A DNA stretch of 64,000 bases, from assembly GCA_947069175.1 (NCBI GenBank), contig CAMTDV010000012.1, positions 37,790,341 to 37,854,340 of the forward strand. The letters run 5' to 3'. The notes below the pieces were generated by a model that searched no databases, was not told the DNA's origin, and saw nothing but the letters and a program-made list of their open reading frames with translations. Shown here one piece after another: positions 47,252 through 59,246 of the stretch (position 1 is the first letter of the stretch; each line of letters begins with the position of its first letter). Source of the stretch: Scalesia atractyloides. Lineage: Eukaryota > Streptophyta > Magnoliopsida > Asterales > Asteraceae. Position numbers and translations under genes: made by a program.

Positions 47252-49624
47252 TTACTTGACGCCAACGATCGCCATGAGGAACTTGAGCTTAGCATCCAGA
47301 TCCGAATCACCATCGAATGAGGCTGGGGCTCAACACCCGTAAACACATAAAGAGCCTTTAGTTCCCCTATACATGTTGGCTGACTTGGGGCTTTGTATCC
47401 CACTATTGTCCTCATTGCCCCAATTTTTTCCCAAATCTTCTCATCATCCAAATTCTCCTGCACCCATTGAATCATGAGTCACATATCGCATTCCAATATG
47501 AGTTAAAGAGAAATGTGGTACTGACCTCTCTGGATGGCATTTTCTTATACACGACCTTTGCATTGTCCGTGCTGTGTTTTGAAGGTGCGGGCGCCAAGAC
47601 ATCCACATTGTCATCAGCAGCATTTTCCTTCACTTCATTTCCATAGTCCATGTCACGTTTCGAAGGAGAGCATGCCAGAACATGTACATTTTCATCAGCA
47701 ACATTTTCCTTCACTTCATTACCAAACTATACATTTAGCTAATAATTCATGCATAGTGAATGCATAAAGTACTAAAATCACAAGTATAATAGAGCAAATA
47801 CCTTCCAAATTATTGTTCTCCTCCCCGATTCCTGCGCATCTGCATTTGAATGAATCAAATGTTCTTCCATTGTTCTCATGATGGCATCTTCACTTCCATC
47901 TGTAGATGCATCGCCACCATTGCTCTCTTGAGTTCCCATACTTTCTCTGAGTATTTCATCAGACTCGTTTTTCCTTTCATATTCGTTGGCCTCTCCTACC
48001 ACTTCTCTTGCTACCATATCCAATTTGTCTACTACTCGTGAATTAAAATTGTTTTCATCATTTCCGTCAATCACAACATGGCGCATCTCACCTACAGGCT
48101 CGTCATTCTTACTTTCTTTTTCTACAAGTTTCCCTGACTCGATCTCTATAACTGTAACCGGTTCGGTTGTTTCAACATCCTTATCATCTCCAAAAACTAC
48201 ATTGAAAGCACTTTCACTTGTAATCGGTTTGGTTGACCCAACATCCTTAACATCTCCAGAAACTACATCAGAAGCACTCCACTTGTAACCTGTTTGGTTG
48301 TTTCAACATCCTTGATATCTCCAAAAACTACATTTGAAGCACTTACACTTGTAACTGGTTTGGTTGTTTCAACATCCTTAATAATATCAGTAAAAACTAC
48401 AATGGAATCACTTTCACTTGTAACCGGTTTGGTTATTTCAACATCCTTAACATCTCCAAAAACTACATCAGAAGCACTTCCACTTGTAACCGGTATGGTT
48501 GTCCCTACATCCTTAACATCTCCAAAAACTACACAGAAGCACTTTCAGTTGTAACCGGTATGGTCGTCCCTACATCCTTAACATCTCCAAAAGCTGCATC
48601 AGAAGCACTTTCACTAACAATGCAATCATCTTCAACCACATTATCAACCCATCCTTCGTCCCTTAACATTGCATCTCCATTCATTTCCTGGGTATCACTT
48701 TCGCTTTCATCGTTCCAATTCTCAACCAACCACTCCTCCCCCTTCGGTTCTTCCTCTAAACCATCATCATTTCCCTCTAGATACTCTGCAGCATCCTCCT
48801 CGTACCCTTGATCATCATCACCGGCAACGTCAAAACACGGCCTCAGCTCGACTCCTTGCTTTACATCCTCCATCGGCTCTTTCTCCTCGGTGTCATTTTC
48901 TCTTTGAAGCATATCATCTTCCATTTCCATTTCCATTTCCTTTCATCCACATCTTCGTCCACATTCGCAATCAAAGTTTCCCCTTCTTGCCTATGATCAT
49001 CACCCAAACCGAATACGATCTCAGTCTCAACCTCTTGATTCACATCCCCACTAGTTCATTGTCCTCTTTATCAGTAACATAACTCTCTACTTCTGAACCA
49101 TAATCATCTGGTTGTCTATAATCTTCACCCAACTCGAACACCAACTCAGTCTCATGAACATCTTGATTCACATCCTCCACTAGCTCATTGTCTTCTTTAT
49201 CTGTAACATAACCGTCTACTTCTGCACCATAATCACCTTCATTTGGTTCAACAACATCATCATCTAACCCTAACCCTAATTTACAGTCATCATCTTCTTG
49301 TTGAACTTCACCACTATAATATTCCAGCCTCAGTGGCGATGATGGGGTTGGTAGCAACATGCTCATGATCTTATTAGTGCAAGCATAGCTTGCAAAAAGA
49401 ACCCCAAAGGGAACTGTAAACGCATACCCAATGGCTGAAACAACTACGAGTGGTGGAACAACTAGTGGTGCAGATGAGATGAAGATCCCGGTGATTACGA
49501 ACTCTTTTACGATCATATATCCGTTGCTCAAGATCCGTCTCACCACAGTAGGTTTATCATCTTCATCGTCTTCTTTAGAAGATGAATATTCTCTAATCTT
49601 CCATTCTGATTCTGGATCTTCCAT
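47252..49624 (-). CDS. Unrecognised membrane-anchored acidic repeat protein, 3 exons, several one-base frame breaks
   Basis: Exons are 49624-47802, 47726-47526 and 47457-47252, joined in phase 0 with GT-AG borders. Residues about 35-90 form a hydrophobic hairpin (FVITGIFISSAPLVVPPLVV ... FGVLFASYACTNKIM), suggesting membrane attachment. An acidic part follows, with a duplicated segment DKEDNELVEDVNQDVHETEL. A 22-23-residue repeat around FGDVKDVETTKPVT is present about seven times (48160-48620). Exon 2 holds a 25-residue duplication (NEVKENVADENVHVLA). The C-terminus IWEKIGAMRTIVGYKAPSQP ... ELKALYVFTGVEP is the conserved part. Frame breaks, each one missing base, lie near 49048, 48945, 48535, 48275 and 47330. 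Its function is unknown to me. Confidence 0.65.
48160..48620 (-). repeat. ~66-69-bp coding tandem repeat (about 7 units)
   Basis: Units of GTAACCGGTTTGGTTGTTTC-like sequence followed by AACATCCTTAACATCTCC and AAAAACTACATCAGAAGCAC. They lie in exon 1 of the acidic repeat protein. Two units are each one base short, which breaks the frame. Confidence 0.85.
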
Positions 49625-50448
49625 CTTAATGCTTAAAAACTATACCATATTCATGATTAAAAATTCTTGCTGCTTACTTGTTTGCATCCAATGGAAGCCT
49701 GCCAAAACAGTTGTTCAACATTTTGGTTCTAAATGCAAAATAAAAACAGTTGATCTAATATCAAAGAGGGCCCATAAAGTAAACAAGAAAAATGTTAATT
49801 ATTACAAAAAAGATTTGAATGGGTATCTGCGTGGTGTTGAATATTGATATGATTGTGAAAGCTACAGGGATTGTAAGATGGAGAAGAAGACAGGAAAGTG
49901 TAGCAGGTAATTTGGGAGAGGATGAGCATGGGATGGGGTTTTGGGGAAACGTGAGATGATTAGGTTGTGAAGAAGAAGACACGTGGTGGATGGAGGTAAT
50001 CAAGAGATGTTGATTGCAGTGACAGATGTCTGGGTTTCAGTAACATGGATTGCATGCATAGGTTTTGGACTGAATTTGTGTAACTAGCGAGATCTTAATT
50101 GAGTTTTGACTTTTGAGGATAGTTTAATACGTAACAAGATATGGTGTGAGCATTTATAACCAGTGTTGATGCTTGTCAACACGTTTGAGGACGATGTGGC
50201 TTTTTCGGCGGAAAAGATTTCATAGGTGTGGAGATAGAAATTCGCATTTAGGTTGTATGTTCTATTTTCACGTGAATATTATCTGTGTGATGTTAATGGT
50301 AAGTTTTTATAACTTTAAAAACTTTACTTTTTAAAAATTAAAATTTTTTCCTATGAAACCATCGATTCCTACTTTTTTTTTACAAACTCTCATATTTCAT
50401 TAAAAGTTCTATAAACTCTCTACCCATTTCCACTTTAAAAAACCAAAA
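49625..50448. other. Upstream region of the acidic repeat gene and spacer
   Basis: Probable promoter and 5' UTR next to the gene at 49624, then AT-rich DNA with no recognised feature. Confidence 0.35.
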
Positions 50449-50790
50449 ATGGCAACAATTCCTTGGACTAAAGAAGAAGATATCGCATTGTGAGAGTTGT
50501 GGGTCGAAGCCTTGAGCCACTATACGCCGCGTAATCGCTCGAGCGGTCCGTTTTGGAGGGTAATTTTCCAACACTTTTGCGTCCATGGGGGTGACACCAC
50601 CCGAACCGTGAACGCACTTTTTCTCGTTTCAGGGTTATCCGTTTTGATTGCGAAATGGTCATCCCTTTGGATTTCGAAAGATTTGAGACGGTGCACATTG
50701 TGGTGGAAAACGTAGGTGGTGACCCTGGGGAGGACGGCATCATACAAGTCGCTTTCATCAAATTCAGGCATGACCACAACCGTGAATTCC
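50449..50790 (+). pseudogene. Myb/SANT-like transposon accessory ORF remnant
   Basis: ATGGCAACAATTCCTTGGAC opens a frame MATIPWTKEEDIAL, then a stop, then ELWVEALSHYTPRNRSSGPF and WRVIFQHFC. 'PWT.EED.AL...W' followed by 'FW..I...F' is the pattern of the SANT/trihelix proteins of PIF/Harbinger elements. The frame is broken and the rest is missing. Confidence 0.6.
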
Positions 50791-52029
50791 GACACGTTTC
50801 TACGTGGCAGATTATTAGATTTTTTATGTATTAATGTTTACTTTTTAGGTTTTATTTTAATTATGTAATTTTTTGTTTGTTTTATTTTGTGTGTGTTTTT
50901 TTAATTATGTTATGTTTTTATTTTTAAATTATGTAATGTTCTTAGTTTAATTACTATTATGGTTTTCTTATAAAAATTAAATAGATTTCATATAATTTAA
51001 CAATAAAAAGTGTGTCAAGTGTTGAATAACACCATTCTTCCACGCCCCTTTTCACACCCTCTCGTTTATGATGTGTCCTACATGTGTCGAATAACACATA
51101 ATTTTCAGGCCCCCACACAATATGGTCTAAGGCCTGATGGGTATGGGGGTCGTCCCCTGGTCGTGATGGCCCGTCAAGGACGATTACATCCACCCCCTTC
51201 CCTTTCGTCAACTCACCCATGAATGTGATGAGCCATCTTGGTCAATATAGCCATTAAAACAACTGCTTTATAAAAAAAAATTCTTTATTATATTAACCAA
51301 TCAAACCTTCATTTCTTAAAAATATACTCACCCACTCTCACTAAAATCCAAACTCTAAAAAAACGAATATTGGATTTTAATAATCCTAACTATTCTTCGT
51401 TGGCTGCAAACTCTTTTTTTCATCGGAAAACTCAACTTTTTAGCTAGAAAACTCAACATTTGAGTCCCAAACTTCTCTATAACCTTAGATCGGACCTTTA
51501 GAAACCTTTTTCTAGCCAAAAACGTTTTTCCGGCCACCGGAGATTACTGGTGTTAGGAATCTGTTAGTCAAGGTCCATTGGAGGCCAAGATGTTAATAAT
51601 TGGGACTGCCAGTGTTATTTTGAAGTTGGGATTGTTGGCAGCCAACGATGAATAGTTGGGATTATTAAAATTCAATATTCCAAAAAATGTCTTCTTCGTC
51701 TTCTTGGGTTGTCATCTTTCGGTGAAGCCGTACGGTGTTTTGCAAACGCTATAATGCAGACAACACATATGATCATTGCGGAGAAAAAAGAAGAAGAAAC
51801 CACGACACAACTACGACCTAGGCAAGCGACCATAAACAGAGACCGAGAAAGTTAGTTTAGTTTTGTATCTATAGATTTTATATAACCTTTATATTTTGTA
51901 TTAATAATTTATTTTTTCTGTAACTAATTATATTGTTATTATATTTATATTTAGTTTTTGATCTAGCCCCTTCACTTTCCCCTTTTGCCCCTAAGTCCCT
52001 TCACCAATTATAAAAGTTGGATTCGTACC
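50791..52029. other. Spacer with remains of DNA transposon ends
   Basis: AT-rich. The patch at 50955-51250 (CACACCCTCTCG, GGCCCCCACACAATATGG) is GC-richer and may be the 3' end of the Harbinger-type element. Another patch at 51355-51700 contains TTGGGATTATTAAAATTCAATATTCC, which pairs with GAATATTGGATTTTAATAATCCTAA at 51364 to make an inverted repeat around about 270 bp. Confidence 0.4.
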
Positions 52030-53160
52030 CTAGTCATTTGGAAATGTTATATTAGTACCCAAACAAACAACCCTATATCTTAATTGCTCATTTATTCTGA
52101 ATATCCACGTGGCTTCTAGCCCTAACAATATAGTTTTCACCATTTCATTCATTTTCTGCTTGCCATCAATTAACTGCCCAACATAGAAAGGATTAAATGA
52201 TGGGCCTCCACCAACAAAATTGTATTTTATTCTCCTTTTTCTGGCCTTCTTTGCAACCCTTTCCAGAAATGTGGAATGCTCATCATCATTAGTATTAACG
52301 TTATCATGATCAGCACTCATGTCATCAAGTTCATCACTGAATTGATCACCTAGTTCATCAATTTCCTAAACCTCAGTGTCAACAACAGACCTAAAATGCC
52401 TCATATCTACTTCAACATCCTCTACAATATTATCTTCATCTACAATATAATCAGGATCGTCTTCATCACTATTCTCACTACCCTCACCATCGTCACTATT
52501 GTCACCACCCTTACCATCTTCTTTAGCTTTTCCAATATCAATCTCCTTAACACTTTCTATGAATTCAACATTTTCAGTAGTTGGATCAACATCTTTGGAT
52601 GGATCAAAACTCCTTTCAAACGAGTTCAACAACACACGTGAATTCCAATGTTCAACATAAATGTCTATAAGCTTAACTCCGTGTCGGGCGTGATTAAACA
52701 CATTCAATATCATTATCATTACCTAACACTTTAAGACCCAAATCCAAAGACAAACTAGGAACCTTAAAATGACATTAAAATACCATATCACATGGATATC
52801 CCAGTTGCTTAACCATTTCCTCCATATTAATATTAAAATCATCCATGTTAACACTATCAATGAAGTGTGTTGTACCACCTCCGTATGCCCTACCTGGATA
52901 CGTAGAGAACTCACCTCCATATAAAATATTCACAGAGAAAAACGTGGGCATACAACCAAAATCAGAATAAAGTTAAGCATTTAACTAAGATGCATGAACA
53001 AAGCAATTTACGACTAAACTTACGGTAAATGGAGTATGGGTCGAAATCTTCTACAATCTCAAAACCCTCCAAATTCTACTAGCCATCGATCAAGGTTAAT
53101 GATTTCAATTTAGTGTTCACTTCGAATCAACATTGGTTCGGAGCAAAGTGAATGTGGATT
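52030..53160 (-). pseudogene. MULE transposase N-terminal region, decayed
   Basis: Minus-strand frames give GGEFSTYPGRAYGGGTTHFI and MDDFNINMEEMVKQLGYPCD (MuDR/PB1-like N-terminal domain), then LIDIYVEHWNSRVLLNSF, an acidic stretch with SDEDDPDYIVDEDNIVEDVE, and RRIKYNFVGGGPSFNPFYVGQ. The order and the DDPDY..DE acidic block are typical of plant MuDR proteins before the catalytic domain. Several frame breaks occur and the catalytic part is absent. Confidence 0.72.
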
Positions 53161-54189
53161 TAGGTCATGCATAGAGCCGATTTTAGGAGCTCGGGGGAAA
53201 TGGGGTTGACTTCGATTAAACAGATGCAAAGGGAGATGATAACTAAAATACCCCTACTGCTGACAGTCAAAAAAAGGTCAACAGACGGAGGGTGTAAAAT
53301 GAAGCGATGTGTAAATGTAAAGGTGTAAGTGTCCAATGTTTTCTTAGGGGTATGCAAAATGATTTCAGTGTCATAACTGTTTTGGTCAAAAATCAAGCTA
53401 AGGATAATGTAACCAAATCTGATTTTGTGAGGTAGTGTGCTTGAGTGTTGAACAATTGAATAATCAATAAATGAAATGTAAATGGCAATGAACACAAGGA
53501 TTTTTATGAGGAAAAAGCCCTTGATCTTTAGAAGATCTCCGACATAAAAAACCTCGGGTGATGGAAACTACCGATCACCAACTATATTGAACAAACAAGC
53601 TAGAATTCAATACAACTTTGGAAGATAATGGGCTCAATACGATGAAATCTAGTGTTAGTGTTGTGAACAGTTTGAGTGTTGCGAGAGACTGTGTTTTCAT
53701 ATGATGTGTTTTTTTAATGAGCCTCATTAACCCCTTATAAATTGGAAATAATTAAATAACAAACAATTTGAAAAATATGCAAGTCTCCCACGATCACCCA
53801 TAACGGCTACTGCTTCACTTGCACATGCTTGAATCTAAGCATATTCTGCGATATTCCAGCATAGACCGAGTCTACTTTATCAAGTACCTGTGGATACAAA
53901 CTAAAAAACATAGTAAACAATTTTTAGCAACATAGTTGATAATAAGGATCTTTGATCCTTAGACTTCCTACACCATCCATTAAGGATCAGTGATCCAGGA
54001 TAAATCTCAGGATACATGATCCATAGTAATGAAATCAATGCCCTAACAATTGCCCCCAAATATGATGGATGTGACCCACATCAAATCTGCCATATTTCCG
54101 TTAGAATAGGACTAGCCGTTGCACCAAGTAACTAGTCGTTACTGTCTTTGACGTCATCGATGGGACTGCCTGCAACAAACACCAAATAA
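53161..54189. other. Unassigned repeat-like DNA, possibly part of an LTR element
   Basis: Contains AAGGATCTTTGATCCTTAG and AAGGATCAGTGATCCAGGAT, short palindromic GATC-rich words, plus sequence resembling an LTR (CTAGTGTTAGTGTTGTGAAC). No ends could be fixed. Confidence 0.3.
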
Positions 54190-54436
54190 GATCTAGGATA
54201 ACGATGATACACCACAAAGCCAGAATCTTTTGGTGAACCCTTCCTCAGAGTTGTGGAGATTCACTGATCCTGAAGTTGATCGTCTATACACTTGTTTCCC
54301 TCCAGGAACAATTTTTCGTCCTTTTGATTCCTCAACCAAAAGCGACTCTGTTTCACCCACTTGGGTGTGTTTTCCTGCTATGCCCTTTGAGATTGGTTTC
54401 ACCTATCCATTCCCCAATTTGACCCAACGTTTCTTC
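54190..54436 (+). pseudogene. Retroelement-type ORF fragment cut by element B
   Basis: The plus strand is open through SSELWRFTDPEVDRLYTCFP, PGTIFRPFDSSTKSDSVSPT and FEIGFTYPFPNLTQRFF, ending exactly at the element B LTR. The pattern of aromatic and Pro residues suggests the 'putative gypsy-type transposon' (Transposase_28-like) N-terminal region. This is a tentative match by eye. It shows that B landed in another mobile element. Confidence 0.4.
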
Positions 54437-55530
54437 TGTCACACCCCGACCCGCAGCGGAAAAGGTGATCGGGGCATGATTGGGTTATCATCAAAGCTCA
54501 TGACATTTATTAAGCGTTTCATATTCATTAATACAAATTAAATGGAAATTTACAATGATTACTACAACATGATCTAACTAACAATCTAAACTTCTTTGTT
54601 CTCTTCTAAGGCACATCCTATGTTTTCCTTGCTTCAACCTGTTCACCTGTATCATGTGTAAAAAGGTTTTTGGATCAACATAATGTTGGCGAGTGAATCC
54701 TATGGAAAACATTTGAACAAATTTATTAAATTGATTATGAAATATGTGCACAACCAAACATGAGTAAAATTAGATGTAACTTGATCAACAATCATAAGAT
54801 GTTAAATGAAACACTCATGAATAATAATGGAACAATTAAAGGCACGCGATGCTCAACTCGTCTCTCACGAGGAACTGAGGGGCCTGATGAATGAATTGCA
54901 TAAACATGATGATATGAATGACACAACTACAAACAATATAAACTCAATGAAACACACATGTACAATAATGAATTTGAATTGAAGCACGCGATGTTCTACT
55001 CGTCTCCCACGAGGAACTGATGGGCTTAATGTATGAGTTTCATGTAATTTGACAAAAGGAATATAAGTAATTCACAACAATTAAACAATCTAAGTTTAAG
55101 TCATGTTGTGGTATGGCACAAGTTTAAATAAATAAATTAATAAATTTCATAACACATGACACACCCCAAAACGTGTAATTTAAAAGGGGGAATTGTAAGA
55201 TTCACTCACAGTGGGTGCGTTCGGTTGATGACGTTGAATGCACGCGAAGTGGTTTTAACCACGAGTGAGATTTAACCTAGATAAATCGCATTATGGTTTG
55301 GTAAGTAAACGGATTTTATTAAACTATTTTAGTAGAATTTTTGGGTGTATTTTTGTGAGTTTGAGGCTATTTTCTAACCTTAAAAAAATGTTATTTTTAA
55401 GTATTTATAATTGATTTTTAATTAAAATAATTAAATAAAAATAATAAAAAATATTTTATTTTTTTCTGCTACAGTGACCTTGACCGGTTGACTTTGACTG
55501 GCGTTGACCGGTTCGGAAGGCATATTATTG

Positions 55531-56125
55531 TGCGCTGGGTGAGGCTCGAACCCGAGACCTCTCGTACGCGTGCACGCAGCTCTACCAACTGAGCTACGTG
55601 TCTAACCCGTTATATATCCGATTTTAATTACATATATACATTAATTAGAATTAAACAGAAATCCTTTTTATTTTAAAAACAGTTTAAACGACACGGTCAT
55701 GCACTCCACAGGTCTCGAACCCGGGACCTGTGGTTTAATCCAACACACAGTCCACCGCTGGACTGTGTGTTCAACATGTTATATCATTCGGTTTTTATTA
55801 TACTTAAGTACTAATTATTTATTTCCTTTTCTGCCTTAATTAAAAAGAAGAGATAATGGTCCGAGTCGGTGCTGAAGACCGGACTCGAACTCGTGACCTG
55901 TGATATAAACAAACACACAGTCCACCGCTGGACTGTGTGTCTAACTTGGTTATTATTCCGGTTATCAATATACTTAACATATACTAGTGACGACTCCGGT
56001 TCAGTTAAACAAAAAATTGGTTTTTATTAAAGGCAGCGTGTGTGAGACGGGAATCGAACTCGAGACCTTTGCATGTTTAACGTTTTATGTGCACACAGTC
56101 CACCACTGGACTGTGTGTCTAACCC
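55531..56125 (-). other. Four sense tRNA-like modules, element B left LTR
   Basis: Modules at about 55531-55608, 55702-55775, 55870-55945 and 56041-56125. The first has A box GTAGCTCAGTTGGTAGAGC and B box GGGTTCGAGCC. The other three have the CAGTCCAGCGGTGGACTG (or CAGTGG) hairpin and B boxes GGGTTCGAGA, GAGTTCGAGTCC and GAGTTCGATTCCC. One more module than in element A suggests ongoing module duplication. Confidence 0.7.
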
Positions 56126-56825
56126 GATTAATTTCATGATTTTAATTATACTTATAATATAACGAGTACATCGTCTTCTTCATCAAAGTTGAACCAGAAT
56201 TCGGAAATCGACTGGTTCAAAGTTTTTATCGGTTTATTAGTGTTTTACAGTTGATTAAGGTGAGATAATTGTGAAAAAGGAAAAGAAATTTGGCGGAGAA
56301 GTATACCGACTGGATCCTCTGTTTTCCGGCAGAAACTCCGGCGACAGAATTTACCTCCGGCGACGTGTTCCGTATAGCAGCTAGTCTCCGGAAAGCTTGG
56401 AAAAGGTAAGGGTGACTTCGGTATAAACTTAGGAGGTTCAGAAAAGCTCGGCAATGGGGAAACCGGTTTTCCGGCGACGAACAGATTTATTCCGGCGAGT
56501 GGAATTACGCCGTGAAAAGATGTGTTTTTGAGAGAAAAGGTTTGTCGTCGGTTGTAGGTCAATTTATAGGGGAAAAACGAGATGCACTTGGTCTGATTTC
56601 CGACTGTGTTCGTTTATTTAAATTTTCCGGCGGTTATGATTTTGGTCGCGGACTTCAAACATCGGTTATAACCGATATCTGGTTAATGGTTTACGTTATA
56701 ACGTAAATTGTAGTTAAGATTCGCGGGATTTCCGGGATTCCGACGACTGAATCGTTTGGGCGCCGATTTTGAATTCGTAACGACACTTTATCAATTAAAT
56801 GATTCTATTATTTCACAAGAAGCAT

Positions 56826-56903
56826 CCGTGGCGCAGTGGTTTGTGTGTGAGGTGATAAGTTGCTGAGTGACTCGGTACAGACCCGGGTTCGAAACCCGGC
56901 AGA
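56826..56903 (+). other. Antisense tRNA-like module, element B left LTR
   Basis: The plus strand reads CCGTGGCGCAGTGGTTTGTG (A-box-like) and then CCGGG TTCGAAA CCCGG, a perfect T-arm. The body between differs from the element A copy. Confidence 0.65.
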
Positions 56904-57089
56904 AACAAATCATTTTTATTTTGCGATTTTTGACAGTTTTTCAAAAACTAAATATATATTACCGTATAATAATTGATTACGGATCGTTTAAAAATATTTT
57001 GGGCATTTAATTCGCAACGAAAATTTTGACTGACTGTTCGGTTGATAAACGGAGCGGGTTTGGTAAATCCGTTTTTGACGGATGTTACA

Positions 57090-57125
57090 GTATCCCCTGC
57101 TTTTTAGAAATTTCGTCCCGAAATT
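57090..57125 (-). other. Element B polypurine tract region
   Basis: The minus strand reads TTTCGGGACGAAATTTCT then AAAAAGCAGGGGATAC before the LTR. Confidence 0.75.
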
Positions 57126-57401
57126 TAAATAATGATATATTTTGACTAAAAGGATGGTGATGTTTTGTTTGACAGTTGTATGCTTAACAAAATAAGGGCT
57201 TAAGTTTTTTTGTTCGAGGCGGTAACGTTCCTTGTAAGGGTTAAGTACCCTATTCAGGAATCGCTTTTTGTTGCCTACTGTATAAGTATTGATAAGCAGA
57301 AATGATTTGCTAAAATGATATCATGCATAAGAGTTTAGATACGTTTGGGAAAGTATGGTCATATCCTAAGGCAAAAACTTCTAACACTACAATCTACATG
57401 G

Positions 57402-57612
57402 AACATAAATAAAAACGCAACATCTGATATTTGAACATAAGTAAGCACAACAGCTAATATTCAAACATGAATGAACACATCAGCAAATATTTGAACATGA
57501 ATAAACACATCAGCAAATATTTGATCATGAATAAACACATCAGCAAATATTTGATCATGAATAAACACAACAGCAGATATTTGAACATGAATAAACACAA
57601 CAGCAAATATTT
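57402..57612. repeat. 30-bp tandem repeat AACATGAATAAACACATCAGCAAATATTTG (about 7 units), element B only
   Basis: Seven units differing at one or two positions lie near the purine tract. They are absent from element A, so this was amplified after the two lines split. Confidence 0.9.
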
Positions 57613-57759
57613 GAATCCACATTCTGATAGCATATATGTTTGAATGGTGGAAGTTCCTCTCTCGTTTGTTATGATGGAGAGGTTAGTTTATGTAGAAATG
57701 GATCACAATCCAATCTCTTTAAATAGCATGATGATGTAAATGTAACACAAAATACAACC

Positions 57760-58790
57760 AAGGCAATACTAAATCCTACATGGAACTTCTCATAACCGCC
57801 TGATAATGCCTCTGATCCTTTGGCAAGAATACTTATATATAGGAAGTACCAGCGGCGTATCCACCATATTCTTGCCAAATTTTCATTAGTTTTATCCACA
57901 AGTTATGATTGGTTACCAAGAAACTAATAAATCCTACATAGAACTTCTCATAACCGTCCGATAATGCCTCTGATCCTTTGACAAGAATACTTATATATAG
58001 GAAGTACCAGCGGCGTATCCACCATATTCTTGTCAAATTTTCATTGGTTTTTATCAGTGAATTATGATTAGTCCTATAACTCTACAATCAATACAACAAA
58101 CATAAAATACTGAAATGAAATATATCTGTGCGATCAAGGCTCAATCGAACGGAGCCGATCGTATTGCATGTACTGAAAATGAAATGGATGTGCGCTCAAG
58201 GCTCAATCAAACGGAGCCGAACGTATTGAATGTACTGAAATTGAAATTGTGTGCTCAAGGCTCAATCAAACGGAGCCGAGCATATTGCATGTACTGAATA
58301 TGAATAACTTAACCACACAAACAGCCTATGCATGGAACCTCTCATAACCGCCTGATAATGCCTCTGATCATTTGACAAGAATACTTATATATAGGAAGTA
58401 CCATCGGCGTATCCACCATATTCTTGTCAAATTTTCATTGACTTTATCCGTAAGTTATGGTTAGTTCGATGCTACTCTACTACAAACACCACAACCACAA
58501 GATACTGATAATGAAATTGTCTGTGCGCTCAAGGCTCAATCAAACGGAGCCGAACGTATTGAATGAAATTGTATGTGCGCTCAAGGCTCAATCAAACGGA
58601 GCCGAACGTATTGAATGTACTGAAATTGAACAACTTAATCTAAACAACCATCACACAATCAGCCTATGCATGGAACCTCTCATAACCGCCTGATAATGCC
58701 TCCGATCATTTGACAAGAATACTTATATATAGGAAGTACCAGCGGCGTATCCACCATATTCTTGTCAAATTTTCGTTGACTTTATCCGCA
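57760..58790 (-). repeat. Four copies of the hairpin unit in element B
   Basis: Cores at 57819-57879, 57977-58037, 58371-58431 and 58709-58769 match those of element A. The first has arms TTTGGCAAGAATA / TATTCTTGCCAAA and the rest TTTGACAAGAATA / TATTCTTGTCAAA, so both sides changed together. Units are separated by blocks of the short repeat described next. Confidence 0.88.
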
Positions 58791-59095
58791 AGTTATGGTT
58801 AGTTCGATGCGACTCTACTACAAACACCACAACCACAAGATACTGATAATGAAATTGTCTGTGCGCTCAAGGCTCAATCAAACGGAGCCGAACGTATTGC
58901 ATGAACTGGAAATGTAAATTGAAATGTGCGCTCAAGGCTCAATCAAACGGAGCCGAACGTATTGCATGAACTGGAAATGTAAGTTGAAATATGCGCTCAA
59001 GGCTCAATTAAACGGAGCCGAACGTATTGCATGTATTGAAATGTAAAATTAAATAACCGATCAAGGCTCTAACAAACGGAGCCGATCGTGCGGGC
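58115..59095. repeat. ~50-60-bp interspersed tandem repeat GCTCAAGGCTCAATCAAACG + GAGCCGAACGTATTG, element B
   Basis: About nine units, each holding GGCTC-AATCAAACG-GAGCC, a small hairpin. A relative of this unit (GATCAAGGTTCAATCAAACG) lies in the solo LTR at about 16843, so the motif was shared between LTR and internal regions. Confidence 0.88.
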
Positions 59096-59246
59096 ACGCC
59101 CTGATCAACCCATAATAAAATGGGGATCAAACTCAACCTCGATGGATGGGGAGCTACGGCCTCGGCAAAAGCATATACTGAAAACAATATATAATATATA
59201 ATATCCAATAATTTCTCTAACAGTCTACACATGGAAAAACATAAAA

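Larger units (their letters stand above)
54437..57089 (-). repeat. Element B 3' LTR (left copy, 2,653 bp)
   Basis: TGTCACACCCCGACCCGC to GACGGATGTTACA. It is longer than element A's LTR partly because the GGCACGCGATG / CACGAGGAACTGA block (54841 and 54985) is duplicated and one more tRNA-like module is present. Confidence 0.93.

Noticed and set aside
48669..49082. Plus-strand ORF opposite the acidic repeat gene
   Set aside because: Low-complexity shadow (Ser/His/Pro) of an acidic coding repeat.
54841..55025. Box C/D snoRNA in the LTR (CACGAGGAACTGATG block)
   Set aside because: A D-box-like CTGA is present but no proper C box, terminal stem or antisense guide could be seen.
56245..56562. 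105-residue ORF in the element B LTRs
   Set aside because: It is present in both LTRs by duplication, is of biased composition, and is not open in the related LTRs of element A.
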